In this document: positions 45,947 through 58,000 of the stretch, one piece after another
Numbering within the stretch: the first letter of the stretch is position 1
Layout of the letters: each line of letters opens with the position of its first letter
Source of the DNA: Monosporascus cannonballus
Lineage: Eukaryota; Ascomycota; Sordariomycetes; Xylariales
Assembly (NCBI GenBank): GCA_004154925.1
Contig: QJNS01000199.1
Coordinates: 87,614-151,613, forward strand
DNA: 64,000 nucleotides
Direction: 5' to 3'
Translations under genes and position numbers: made by a program
The notes under the pieces: generated by a model
What the model was told of the DNA's origin: nothing
Seen by the model: only the letters and a program-made list of their open reading frames with translations
Database searches by the model: none

Positions 45947-47969
45947 GGCGACCGATATGACGGCCTTGCTCAGTCGCAATCACGGTCGCAGGGGGTGGTT
46001 ATTCCTCTAGCGCCGGTCGTCTTGGGGATCAGTGGTCGAATTGGAGAGAAATATAAACCAATCGGGGTGGGTTTCCTGGTTCCAGAAGATTGATGGATAC
46101 GTTGTTCAACGTCAGACATCGGGCGGCTGGTGAACTTTTGGCCCTCCACAAGCAGTGTAGCGCGAGCGGGTTCGACGAGAAATTCAAAGGGGGGGGTGGG
46201 GGGGTGCCAACGACCTTAGATGGTTCGTGTCGTGAACAGTGACAGAGCTCTCTAATAAGTCGATACCGGTATCGGTGTCCGTGTCGGTGATGGCTACAGT
46301 TATAGGTAGTTATGGTTACGGTTACAGAGGGGGTTCGAAATCGGGTTCGGAGCGTAGGAAAGTTGTCGGATATCGTATGCGTACGGTGGTAGGTATGTAT
46401 AATCGGACGCGGGTGATGGCGACTCTTTTTGTTCGTAGGGAGTGAGTAAGGAAAAGGAACAAGGGAAGAAGAAGAAGAAAAGAGTGAAGGTGGTGCAGCT
46501 GACTTCGATGCGAAACTTGACCTCCTGTAAAAGCGAATGAATGGGGGTGATTGGTATTTTCGACGATGCAAATTGGGGAATAATGAGGAAGTACTTTCAA
46601 GGACGGGCGAGGCAGGGGGGGAATGAGAATTGTAGTACAATGCAGTGCATTGCAGTAGAGTAGTAGAGTAGCAGAGCAGCAGCGCAAGTTGGATGGATCA
46701 TGGACCAGATATCGGGTATTATTATTATTATTAGGTTAGAGTACTAGGTAGGCATAGCTAGGGAGTTGGCGCCTGGGGCATGAGGATCATCTATAGACTC
46801 TACCTAATGTGTATGCAGCCTATACTCCATGTGTAGGTAGTAGGGGTAAGAAGGAGGTAGATGGAAATCAGGAGGGTACCTACATACCGACGTGTAGCAA
46901 CCCTTTTTGTATGAGCACGTGTACAGAGATTCCAAATGCATTAGGTACCTAGGTAGGTAAGGCTCGGATTGACAGCATTTCCATGAGTCGCAACTAGAAG
47001 CACGAAGTAATACTACATTAATACTGCGCTACTACCTCTTTAGATATCTTGCACTGCAGCTTTTAACGTCAGAGGCTGAGTGAGGCATTGGGTTCCCCCT
47101 TAGGCGCCTAAGGTGCATTGATTCTTAGGTCTTAATCTAGGTAGTGATGAATCTGTAGCTAGTACTCCAATTGAGCCCAAAACACCCGGACCCTAGTCTA
47201 GACAGCCTCATAAATTACCTACATCTTACTTCAAGTACGCCCAGGCCAGGAGATTGGCTCTACTTTGAGGGGAATTCAATTACCTCCTACCAGGCTGGGT
47301 ACATGATATCCCGCTCTGCCGCCAGGTATGTGTTGCGTATGATCATTTAACTTCGTAACGTAACTTTATTCAATCATTTGCAACCGACGTCTGTTACGAA
47401 GATTGGCATTAAAAAGACATGAGTGGCATGGCTGCATATGTGGTTATCGTGTTAAATAACGATGCATTATGCGGCGCATAAAGAGCTCCATTCATAGCAA
47501 ACTTCCCCCCCTTTTTGCGAAGTCTATGGGTACTTTGCCTAAATTCGGGACTAGGTAGTTGTCCCCAGATGTCCTTCAGGGGCAGAGCGGTTCTGCTCCA
47601 AATTACAAGTTAAGATTTATTACTATACGTAAATGGGGAGTTGTTCATCGCATATCAATGATTCCCCAGCGACTTGCATCTATTCACTTCTATCCTGAAA
47701 GCCAATTTATCATAGTATCGAATTTAGATACTGTTAGCCGGATCCCCTCCAGGTAACACGTCTCGTCGCATGTATCTAGGTACAGAACAGTCGAGGTCCT
47801 CCACTCCGAGACTCTCTCCACTTCGTGACCCAGCGCAGCAATCGTTCCTATGTACTTAGGTACCGTAGTCAATCATATGGCGATATATCGGGTCCAGTCC
47901 CAAGGTTCCACGGCGCCATAATAGCAATGGGACTAATAGGTTTAAAAAAAATCAGAGAGAGAAGAGCAA
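45947..47969. other. Upstream region of LRG1
   Basis: The first 700 bp are pyrimidine-rich on the LRG1 strand and open in one frame (46029-46640), but its product is low complexity; I read it as a long leader. A G run lies at 46191-46203 and an ATT trinucleotide run near 46718-46731. Numerous TAGGTA motifs occur further left. No gene found. Confidence 0.45.
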
Positions 47970-48070
47970 GGTCGCGTAACTCAGTTGGTCAGAGTGTCGT
48001 ACTAATATTTCCCCTCGTTGGAAATGTCCTGTATATGCGAAAGTCGAGAGTTCAAGCCTCTCCGTGACCA
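47970..48070 (+). tRNA. tRNA-Ile (anticodon AAT) with 27-nt intron
   Basis: Full cloverleaf by eye. The acceptor stem GGTCGCG (47970-47976) pairs with CGTGACC (48063-48069, one G-T wobble), discriminator A48070. The D stem is ACTC/GAGT around AGTTGGTCA. The anticodon stem is TCGTA (47997-48001) with TGCGA (48036-48040). The loop is CTAATA plus A48035, with anticodon AAT at 48004-48006. The intron 48008-48034 sits after position 37, the standard site. Variable loop AAGTC; T arm GAGAG-TTCAAGC-CTCTC, which gives a good B box. The A box is TAACTCAGTTGG, deviating at its third base. Decodes AUU/AUC. Five T follow. Confidence 0.9.
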
Positions 48071-48075
48071 TTTTT
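48071..48075 (+). terminator. RNA polymerase III terminator of tRNA-Ile
   Basis: A run of five T begins immediately after the tRNA discriminator base, the usual Pol III stop signal. Confidence 0.8.
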
Positions 48076-49190
48076 GTTGCTCTCCTTCGGGTCTTCTTGT
48101 AAGTTCCTTGTTCTAATGTTCTGGTGACCCTCGTTCTATCGTTTCCATACGTAGGAGTCGAGTTGATGCTCGTTAAACAAGCGCATGTCACGCGCGAGAT
48201 ACACGGGCCACACATGATAGATAGGGTAATTGGTGGGTAGGTAGAACTCTAAGTAGATTAGGTACCTAGTTAAGCTGAGAGAGAAACAGACGCAGTTATT
48301 TTGTACTTCCCGAGGAAGGTTCTTTCTATCAGTCAGGCTTCCGAGATCCCTTCAAGTCAAATGGATGTCTTCACTTTGTCTTTGCCCGTTGTTAGACGTC
48401 CCATGAGCCGTCTCCGGCAGTGTCATAGCATTATTATCCAGGAGGGTCTTCTTGGGGGTACATAGTCGGTTATGAACTTCGCTGACTTCCCTAAGGTGAG
48501 AGATCAGCCCTCGGAAACCTGGCAATGTCCGAGCCTGCCAGTCTCTTATGTACTGGAGGAAGTTAAACCGATGCTGATGATTTTGACTTGGCTCGTCCCG
48601 TGGCCGCTCTCTCTGTGACGCGGGCCAGAGGCTCCCTAGCCTCTTCATCTCTAAGTGTAGCTAGGGTACTGATAAACCCAAGCAAGACATGTTCCTTGCT
48701 GGTTTAAACAGCTTAACATGTGAATGTAATTTCTTACCGGAACCTTGAGTGTCTATGTTCTATGTAGGTACTTGCTGAACCTCTGTACTTATATGGAAAG
48801 GATCAATAAGGTGTGGCGTGGCCGCGGATGTGGCTGATGCTTGTTACTGTAGGCGGATGGAGTCGTTCGCACCACACACTGATCGCTCTCTCACGTGCAT
48901 TCTTTCTCAAACATGGGCGGACGGGGTATTACCCGGTACCAATGAGATGCTTTCCCATCTGGAAAGCAGCCAGATCCTTAACTTCGCTAGTCAATTGATC
49001 GAAAGGTTGCTCTACCCTATAAGCCAGTTTGCTTGGTTAGGCTTTGCTGAGAAGAGAACTGCTTCATATTCTATTCAAGTTTGGTATCCCGCCAAGTTGC
49101 AAGATCTGCTCAGGCTCCGATCAAGGTCAATTCTCCTCTGCTTTGGGCCTTGTTGAAATTTATTAGCTACAGTCATGGTAATAAATATTA
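48076..49190. other. Intergenic, nothing recognised
   Basis: A minus-strand ORF of 98 residues at 48352-48648 and a plus-strand one at 48818-49156 have no domain and no conserved look. The latter overlaps the presumed promoter of the next gene. Confidence 0.4.
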
Positions 49191-50636
49191 ATGGCGCAGC
49201 CGTCAGAAGTAGAAATCCTCGCTCATATCGCGGCACCGAGCAGCGCTGTCGATGACAATAGATATCGGTCAGTTGCCTCTGCCTACATAGACTTCGAACC
49301 GGCAGCGCGCTTGTCCGTTCTATCTACTTCATTAACCGGCAGTAATACCAGTAATTCCGGGACGAATAACCAGGAACTCCAAGCATCACAGCGACAGCTG
49401 TCGCAGGATAGTAGCGGACATGGGCGTGAGTCGTCTGAGCAGTTGACACCGCTGCCGACGCTAGTATCACCGCTGGCTTCTTTCAGGAGTGTGCTTGACA
49501 ATGCCAACTCGCCGTCTCTCGTAACGAAGAACAAAGCCCAGCTCACACAAGCGACTGCGGAAAATGTTGGGTCGCAGGCGACACAGGAGACCCGGCAGTC
49601 GTTTTCTAGCGCGGTCGACGATTCGGTCCCCCAGAATCATGCTATGGCCACCATATTCACCTCGCCGACCCGCGTTCTGGAACACTATCTCCAGGCGTTC
49701 GACAGCTCATCCCCATCTCATGCTCGGAGTTCTGGCGGGAGCCCCGGGGAGATCATCGCGGGCACGCCAGCTCTGCGTCAAAGTAATCCTGACAAGGACC
49801 AGGAACGTCTCCAGCAACACTTGTCAATGCCAGTTATCCCCCGGACTCCTTTCCAGGCGTCAGCGGCTCAGGCGCGAAAGTATATGCTTCACCCAGTCAC
49901 CAGTAACAACGATGGTGGAATGACGCATGTGTCCCAAGGCACACAGTTTGCTGGTGAGCAAGCCAACGAGGAAGTCATAGATGAAACCACCCTTATGTCT
50001 TCTTTTAAAATCCCACTAGTCGGCAGAGCAGACTCGGAACCTCTTCCAGGTCGAAAATCCCGGCTTATGGAAGCCAACATCAGTCCACATAATCTCGTTC
50101 GTACATCTAGCGACATGGGCCCTAGTACGTCAGGCCGGAAGACTAGAGTTGTCACCGTCAGCTTTCTTCCGTCACATGGGTTCACGTACGAGAGCTTGGA
50201 GCTCTACGCTCCCGAGCCGCCCATCTCCGTGTCTCCAGTGGAGCCAGGCGATTTCATAACACCGAATCTCGAGAGAATGGCGAAGAGCTTTGATGCTGAA
50301 AAGCCCTTCCGGCCTAGGGAGCAAACCAGGGAGCTCCGGCCGACCGAGCGGGGCTATTGGCTTCTGGACTGCTCGACCTGGAGCGCGACGCTGAAGCGCG
50401 ACGCGTGGGCTTTTCTCGCCAACTACGTCGGTACCGGCACGGCAGGCTGGGGCGTAAATTGCAGGAGGGATAAGGATTTTCGGTGGCTGCGGACGTATTG
50501 CTGGGGCGTCATCGTTCCTCACATATACCTCTTATTGTACTTGGCTACTCAGCGAGAGATCTTGTTTACGGGGACTTCTTGGGTCGACGGGGAGGGGAAG
50601 ACAACAATTATCATGGGGGCAAGGGAGCGTCGTTAG
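49191..50636 (+). CDS. Fungal protein with disordered head and Trp-rich C-terminal domain, unknown function
   Basis: Single exon of 481 residues, start MAQPSEVEILAHIAAPS. The first two thirds are Ser/Thr/Gln-rich and disordered, with SP/TP sites such as LPTLVSPL and VIPRTPF. The last 120 residues look folded: RGYWLLDCSTWSATLKRDA, WAFLANYVGTGTAGWGV, then RDKDFRWLRTYCWG and HIYLLLYLATQREI, ending GTSWVDGEGKTTIIMG. I do not recognise the family. The pattern of conserved Trp, Cys and Gly suggests a true globular domain, and the hydrophobic HIYLLLYLAT may be a buried helix. The ATG lies soon after an in-frame-free AT-rich leader. Coding is well supported by length and composition; function is unknown. 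Confidence 0.7.
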   Translation: MAQPSEVEILAHIAAPSSAVDDNRYRSVASAYIDFEPAARLSVLSTSLTGSNTSNSGTNNQELQASQRQLSQDSSGHGRESSEQLTPLPTLVSPLASFRSVLDNANSPSLVTKNKAQLTQATAENVGSQATQETRQSFSSAVDDSVPQNHAMATIFTSPTRVLEHYLQAFDSSSPSHARSSGGSPGEIIAGTPALRQSNPDKDQERLQQHLSMPVIPRTPFQASAAQARKYMLHPVTSNNDGGMTHVSQGTQFAGEQANEEVIDETTLMSSFKIPLVGRADSEPLPGRKSRLMEANISPHNLVRTSSDMGPSTSGRKTRVVTVSFLPSHGFTYESLELYAPEPPISVSPVEPGDFITPNLERMAKSFDAEKPFRPREQTRELRPTERGYWLLDCSTWSATLKRDAWAFLANYVGTGTAGWGVNCRRDKDFRWLRTYCWGVIVPHIYLLLYLATQREILFTGTSWVDGEGKTTIIMGARERR

Positions 50637-53040
50637 GAGGTTGGATACATGTGCCTAGCTTGAGCGAACTACCAGGTCTGGCGTTACTATCGGGGAAGGG
50701 AAGTCAAGGGAATATGCGTGGTGATGGAGCACGGGAAAGCATCTTGTGGTTTCTGGCACGGCTAGGGAGTTACCGTCGGGTTGGTTTCAAAATATCCCCC
50801 CTATAAACATGGGCGGCTTGCTCTTTCCACTCGTTCGAGTTACATAGGTCCCAACAAACCTTGTTGAAGGTGGTTCATACACTCACTCCTCGATGTAGAA
50901 TACCTTGGGAACATTGGATTCGCAGGGCGTCTACATGGAATAAGATGCCTGCCAGACTGAGACATCACTAAAGATGTATGGAAAGAGCCGTGAGCTGGCT
51001 CCATGTGGCCTGAGCTAAGCCGGCCGTCCTATTAAGTCTTTATCTTGACTGTACACACTCACTTTCGACTTACGGCCTTGGTGTCTCTTGTGTCTGGTCG
51101 ACTGGAAGAGACGGGCCCTGTCACTTGCCTCCTGTTGTACACAGATGCTTGTCAACAATTTACTCACCTTCTGCCAAACAATTTTTGAGGCCGTTACTTC
51201 GATCGGCTTCATCCATTGTGTAGATGTAGACAGATATGGGAGACCAGGAAATGGGACGAAACACTCTGGCACCTTTCCCTTGTGACTCAAGTACCAACAA
51301 GGTGACCTCAGTACAGCCGAAGTGACAGCTAATGTCCGGCCTTGGTATTGTATGTGACTGTATCCTCTTTCGCGATTTCGAGGCAACGTGTTGCCGACTC
51401 CTTCCCGTCGGTGTACTGCTTAAATAGCATTTCCCCTGTGGCCTCGGTGCTAACCTTCTACTCCATAGTCAGTTCGCTTGTGTATCGTTTCGTGGACTTA
51501 TATACAACCTTGACAGCTATTTAATGTAAAGATGACTAAGATATGTCCTGCGCCCCGGCTTCCTGTACCCGTCCCCCGTTTCCTCCAGTTAATCTTTGAA
51601 TGTCTCATGGAACCTGAAATCCAGCTAGTAGAGATCGAAGAGTTTCTTTATGCAGGCGCCGGATCTCATCCGTTGTTACTTGCAGTGAGGGAGGGGCCTT
51701 GCTTCGAGAACTATTAAAAGTGCTACAAGACGATAGAAGTTCCCGGGCAAGACGAACCTCGTCTCACTTAAGGGGCAGGCTCTAGAAAAGGCGTGGAAAG
51801 GAACCATGGCGGCGGGACGGCCAAGGATGCAGTTTTCGATCCGTTCATAAGTAAACAAAGAATATGGCCCTATGATTATGGACAGGAATCTACGTTCAGC
51901 CACCGTGATCAAGAATCTTGTACGAGCGAACATATGCTGGAGTATAATACCGATGAGGCAGTCGGGTATGTAACAGCTGAACGTCCTTACGTTGACTAGG
52001 CAGCCGTTCGACGAAGAAACTGTAAACAACATATGTTTAGTATTACAGCGATTGACGAGGTGGTGCATGAAATATGCGTATTATTACGACTAGGTTCCGC
52101 TTCGGCACGAGGCGTGAGGACACCTTAATAGCTTCGCTGCTAGACCTACATCAAGCAGCCGTCTTTCCCGCAGATTTCAACCTCTGACGAGCATACACAG
52201 GCCCTTAATTGACCTCGTCCAAATCCACAAACATATTACGAGCAGGTATTCACGCATCTGAAGCCTTGTCCTAACTAGCCGTCCTGTTTATACGCACTAC
52301 TGTAGTTGCGATATGGGCCCAGTGTCAACAAACACAATATTAGTGGATCCACACCGTGCGGAGCATTTCGGCAAAGTCGACCTCGGTCGAAGCGGAACAT
52401 GATGATGAAAACGTGACGAAGCCTTGGTCCACAGCTGTCTCTTTACGATGTCTCCGTCAAGGACCGATCATTCGAAGCAGGGCTCCGGTGTGTGTAGGAA
52501 GATGAGACCAAGGAACTGGATATTCGAAGATAGCCGTTGACGGGGCTAACTCTATTGTCTGCTTAATGCAGTAAGGCTAGAGCGGCCCAGGAACGATGTG
52601 TTTCCCGTGTGCAAACAGGCCGTAAAGCATAATAATCTCAATATTGCGTGACCTGGGCTGCAGCGACTACAGCAGGACGAGAAGTGAAGGTTCAAGGCGT
52701 ATCGTAGGAGTTGAGCTAGACTCACGTCGTATAAATGCACTTGCAAATACCACTATGGTCCCACAAAATACCGGCATCGCCCATGGTAGCGATAACACCT
52801 GACATTAAAGACACGATCAGAGGCCTCGCAAGATGTGGCAAGGGTTTGTTCGGATGGAACGCGCGGTCGGCCAATATAATGGTACATGGGGGGTCTTATT
52901 AATTCCTACGAGCCACTATAGCAATAGCGGGAAAAGCCGCCTAGCTATGATGGTTGTTGTATGATCTATTTGCCCCTAAAGCATACTCTTCCCAGCAGGA
53001 TTGAGGAAGAACGCACTCGCAGCGATTCAAGAGAAAACTT
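50637..53040. other. Convergent intergenic region with small coding-like scraps
   Basis: About 2.4 kb with no intact gene. A plus-strand frame at 51532-51717 reads LPVPVPRFLQLIFECLMEPE and then GAGSHPLLLAVREG. This is faintly like an F-box or ankyrin N-terminus, but it stops at once. The rest is unremarkable. Confidence 0.4.
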
Positions 53041-54119
53041 TTAAGCTGACGCCTCCTTGCGCGGCGGTGTCAAGGAACGACCAAAAACTGCCGCAACCTC
53101 TTTCTCGTAGCGTTCCAGCTCTGCCTTCTGAAGGTCATAGAATGGCTGGCTTCATGTTAGTCATGGCGGGCAAGACTGCTCGAGGAATCAACTGACCTTC
53201 TTCTCAGTTTCGGGCAGCTTCTTCCACTCCTGCGCTATCGCCGCACCCATGTTTCGTATGCCACCGCCACCGGCGAACTCGCCAGTCGACCATCGGGCTC
53301 TGGTGAACAGGGAGTACGCTGTAAGAGGCCGCTTGGGCAGACGCTCATCCTTGATATGCTTGGCTTGGCCCACAGGGATGTTGTATTTTCTCTTCAGGAG
53401 GCTGCGGGCACTGTTGGCAGCTTTTACCTGGTCCGGAGTGAGGCTCTCGACCCAGGCCTTATACGCTACCGCATTGGCGCGCTTGTTCTGCTCGGCAGTC
53501 TTCTCAAGTCGCTAGAAGCCGTTAGTACATGGCGCGAGCCTCGTCCGGAGCCGGGTTGACGCACCTGAAGTTCCGAGGACGATAGGGACTTAAAAGCTTC
53601 CGACAATTGTTGCATGCTGGATCTGAGCTCGTCCGGCTTCCGTGACTTCCCTTGCGTCTGCTCCGCAACGAACAATTGCCATGGCGACTCGGGAGAATTC
53701 TTAGGCTCATCGAACAAGGCCGTCTTCTTGAGCTCCTTCTTCTGGCGATTAGCCTTCTCTTCATCGGTCAATGCCTTCCTCTTCTGTCGCGGCTTCGCGG
53801 CCGATGTCGCTTTTGTTTTGGTTCCCTTCTTCGCTGCGGCTCTCTTGCTCTTCGCAGCTGTGGTCTTGCTCTTCGTAGTAGTCTTGCTCTTCGCGGTAGT
53901 CGTCTTGCTCTCTCCGGTCGCCGTGGTAGTGGCCTTCGGTCGTCCCCGGGTCGCGAAGCTTCGAACCAAATTGAAGCCACACCTGGCTACGTTAAGCTGG
54001 CGCACAGGGCTACGTGCGACCACTTGGAAGATGGCAATGCGGCTAGATGACGTAGCAGCATTGCTGAGCGCGCCCGTGGCCAATCGCCTAGTGGCTGCGC
54101 GCCCGATGGAGGTCAGCAT
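53041..54119 (-). CDS. Mitochondrial HMG-box DNA-binding protein (three exons)
   Basis: Minus-strand exons 54119-53565, 53511-53197 and 53145-53041 give 324 residues. The N-terminus MLTSIGRAATRRLATGAL is a clear mitochondrial presequence. After RSFATRGRPKATT (an AT-hook-like RGRPK) comes a Lys/Thr/Ala-rich linker with KSKTTT repeats, then a first HMG-like segment (SPWQLFVAEQTQGKS to QVKAANSARSLL), and a canonical HMG box (RLPKRPLTAYSLFTRARW, IAQEWKKLPETEKKPFYDL, ERYEKEVAAVF). Two HMG-type modules plus a presequence fit the Abf2/mtHMG class that packages mitochondrial DNA into nucleoids. Exon 3 starts at CCA so that EKK/PFYDLQ is continuous. Nuclear HMG proteins lack this head. Which fungal mtHMG orthologue it is cannot be settled here. 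Confidence 0.88.
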
Positions 54120-55017
54120 AGCGATATGGGGAAAGGATGTTCAGGATAAATCAATTGACGATGTGATGGTTTCCGAAGCAATGCAGGATTTGCCTGGTTC
54201 ATGAGATTGAGTCAAACAGTGAGTTTTCTCCAGCCCACAGAAATTGACGGGAGGTTTGAGGAGATTAGGTGGGCTGAACAACCGGCAGCATAACGAACCC
54301 AGCCCCATGTTTTATTTATGTTATGCCCACCCACACGTAATTCAACCTGAGGCACTACACAAATATTACATAAGGTCGGGAACCCGTGAAGGACGTTTAA
54401 GGTACAATACCTGCATGTGTGGGTAGCTCAGGCTTGAAGTCCCGTTTTAGTGCTGGAGCCGTTCTGAGCTGCCATCATCGGTGCGGGGCTGACATCGGTT
54501 GCAGGTAGGTATGAGGTACACAGTGTATCGATATGTGCGGGGATCCAATATATTACTATTCCAGCTGCCATTTTGCGAGCAGTGCTTCCAGCCACCATGA
54601 ATAATGCTGCGCCACATGCATAGATGTCTCACATACTACCAGATAGATAATAAGTACCTGATAAACCCCGGCCGTGCATGACAGAATTCATGCCGAATCA
54701 AATGGGCGTGGCTTGGCAAAGACTTCGATTTACTGGATCACTGCGCTAACGTTAAACCACCAAACTCAAGTTTTACACTACGACGTAGGTACATCCCTAT
54801 CTTTCCAGATTCAACATTTTCCATCGAACTGGCAATCGCACGTGCACCTACTGGTATCAGTCAAACCTCGAGGCCCAATCTATGCAAGGACATACTGTGT
54901 TGAAAATAGTGACCTCTGTCTTGATTCTGATTCCGCCGACAAGAGCTTTTTCCTGTCGAGTCCCTCTGGTAGCTCTCACCAAAACGTAGTGCGACTGAGC
55001 CGTACTATTGAAAAACC
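54120..55017. other. Divergent upstream region of the HMG and PRP5 genes
   Basis: About 0.9 kb; ORF 54674-55228 runs into the PRP5 coding region in another frame and is a shadow. Both promoters presumably lie here. Confidence 0.45.
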
Positions 55018-58000
55018 ATGGCTCGGCTGGGGAAATCACGCTCACCAACTCCTGCAGGAAGCCAGCATCCTTCGAGAAGACACCGCAGAGATGATGATAG
55101 AAAGGATCGAGACCGGGACCGAGAGCGGGAACGTGACCGCGAGTGGGATAGGGACCGAAACCGGGATCGGGATCGGGACCGTCGCGATACCAGACGTCGC
55201 AGTCGTTCTCGAAGCCCACATGATGTAAGGCAACACCGTACAGATGCGAGTACGCGCCCCTCTAACAGCACATATCTTCAGCGCCGAAACCGTGGCCGAG
55301 ATCGCGATCATGACTACCGCCGACGTGACCGCTCCATAGACCGGCGAGGCGATGATTACTACAGGGGAGGAAGGAACCGTAGACGGTCTCGTGATCGCTA
55401 CGGAGACCGGGTTCGAGATCGCACGCCAGACGCCCGTCGTCTTAGGAGCCGCGATCGTGATGGAGACAGGGACCATCGAAGCAGGCGAGACGACTCCCAT
55501 GATCAGGGCAGGGGACGACGAGAAGGTACTGCTGACTCCCAACCCCGCAGTAGGCGAGGAGATAGCCGTGATCGTGGCGCGGCACCCGCTGACACAACCA
55601 AGCCAAAGCCATCTGAGGTGCGTTTCTCCCAATTAAACCGATTTGATGCGCAGAAACCGTATACTGATCTTGCTCAAAGGCCGATGCAAACTCGAAGCCT
55701 GCAGCCGCCCAGTCAGAAGCCGACAAGAAGGCCGAACGTCTTGCCAAACTAGCAGCATGGAAAAAGAAACAGGAAGAAAAGGAGAAGCAGAAGGATGCGA
55801 CTCCAGGTGGTACTCGGAAGCTCCTTGCTGAAATGGACGAGAAGGCCAACGGCACATCTTCCAATGTAACGCCTGCGACAGTGTCACCCGCCCCGGCTTC
55901 GCCTGCCGCTCAACAGCCAGCATCTCCGGCCGCGTCATATGCCGGTAAATTCAATCCCAAGGCGATAGCCAAGAAGGCAGCTCCAAAGACACAGTCGCCA
56001 AGTACCGCCCCGAAGCTGGGGGCTATTGTGGGTCAGCCACATGTTGGCCTCGCTTCGGCGGTAAAGTCTTCGAATGGTGAGCTTGGACCCCTGCGTATAA
56101 TTATTCACATAGCTAACTCTTGCCTTGAAGCCTCCGCGCTTCCGCAAAGCAGAGCTAAGACCAGTGGCTTTGGCTTCCACAAGCAGAGTACTGAGAACGA
56201 GAAAGTGCCGCAGAAGCGTAAGCTTATGCTAGGCGAAGATGAAGCATCAGACAGAAAGCTTGCGAGGCTGCCATCGTTACCTCTCGCTGACGTCGATGAC
56301 ACGCCTTACGAGGTTCAAGACGAGGAAGAGGATGAGACTGGCAACTTCGCTGGAACCGAAGAAGAGGAAGCCGCCGCTGCACGAGCTGCCCAAGAACGCC
56401 GAGAGGAACGTATTACTCAAGAGGGCGGCCCACAGGCTTCGGAAATGGAGGTGGACGAGGCTCAAGTCGAACCTGAGCCGCAGACCAACGGGACCGCCGG
56501 TGAAGCGCAGTCTGCCGAAGATATGGAAGTCGATAACGAGGATGTTGATCCTCTTGATGCCTTCATGAATGACCTAGAGAGCAAGCCGGTTGTGGATAAG
56601 CCGTCCAAGGCCAAGGTCGCCGAGAAGACATCCCAAGAACCTGAAGCATACTTCAGCGATGATGAGTACGACTATCGGGAGGGAAACGCTGGGCCTGACT
56701 CCTTGTCCATGGCTATTGCGGCGAAAACACGCAAAAAGAAAGATATCCCGAGTGTCGATTACACCAAGCTCAAATTGGATCCTATCCGGAAGAATTTCTG
56801 GGTTGAGCCAGCTGAGCTATCGGAAATGACCGACGCCGAACTGGCAGATCTCCGCTTGGAGTTAGACGGGATCAAGGTCTCGGGCAAAGACGTTCCTAAG
56901 CCGGTCCAAAAATGGTCCCAGTGTGCATTGTCGCGGACTACACTTGACATCATCGAGCGTCTAGGCTTCGAGAAGCCCACGCCAATTCAAATGCAAGCAT
57001 TCCCGGCAATCATGTCTGGCCGCGACGTCATTGGCGTTGCTAAAACTGGTTCGGGAAAGACGCTCGCTTTTCTGTTGCCTATGTTCCGGCACATCAAGGA
57101 CCAGCCTCCTCTCAAAGAAAATGACGGACCGATCGGACTGATCATGACTCCAACTCGCGAGCTTGCAACTCAGATCCACCGGGAGTGTAAACCATTCTTA
57201 AAGTCGATGAACCTGCGAGCAGTCTGTGCCTATGGCGGAGCACCGATCAAAGACCATATCGCGGAATTGAAAAGGGGTGCAGAGATCATTGTCTGTACTC
57301 CCGGCCGTATGATCGATCTCCTGGCCGCGAACCAAGGCCGCGTAACGAACCTGAAGCGGGTCACTTACGTCGTCCTCGATGAGGCAGACAGAATGTTTGA
57401 CATGGGCTTCGAGCCGCAGGTCATGAAAATATTTGCCAATATGCGGCCTGATCGTCAAACAATTCTATTCTCTGCTACGATGCCTCGAATAATGGACGCG
57501 TTAGCTAAGAAGGTCTTGAATAGCCCCGTGGAAATTACCGTGGGAGGCAGAAGTGTCGTAGCCCCCGAAATCACACAAATCGTCGAAATCCGGGAAGAAC
57601 CCCAGAAATTCATTCGTTTGCTTGAGCTTCTGGGTGAGCTGTATGATAAGGACGAAGACGCTCGGACGTTGGTTTTCGTCGAAAGGCAAGAGAAAGCCGA
57701 CGAATTGCTGAAGGAACTGATGCGCAAAGGCTATCCTTGCATGTCAATCCATGGTGGGAAAGATCAGATCGACCGAGACTCGACCATCCAGGATTTCAAG
57801 AATGGCATAATTCCAATCCTTATCGCCACGTCCGTAGCAGCTCGCGGTTTGGACGTCAAACAGTTGAAACTGGTAGTTAACTACGACGCACCAAACCACC
57901 TCGAAGATTATGTGCACCGGGCTGGGCGTACGGGACGTGCGGGCAATAAGGGCACAGCAGTGACGTTTATCACGAGAGATCAAGAAAATTGTGCTCCGGG

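Noticed and set aside
46029..46640. 203-residue frame upstream of LRG1
   Set aside because: Composition reflects a pyrimidine-rich leader; the product is low complexity.
48352..48648. 98-residue minus-strand ORF
   Set aside because: No recognisable feature and no conserved look; could be chance.
51532..51717. Possible F-box/ankyrin N-terminus
   Set aside because: Resemblance is limited to two short strings and the frame stops after 61 codons; too little to call even a pseudogene.
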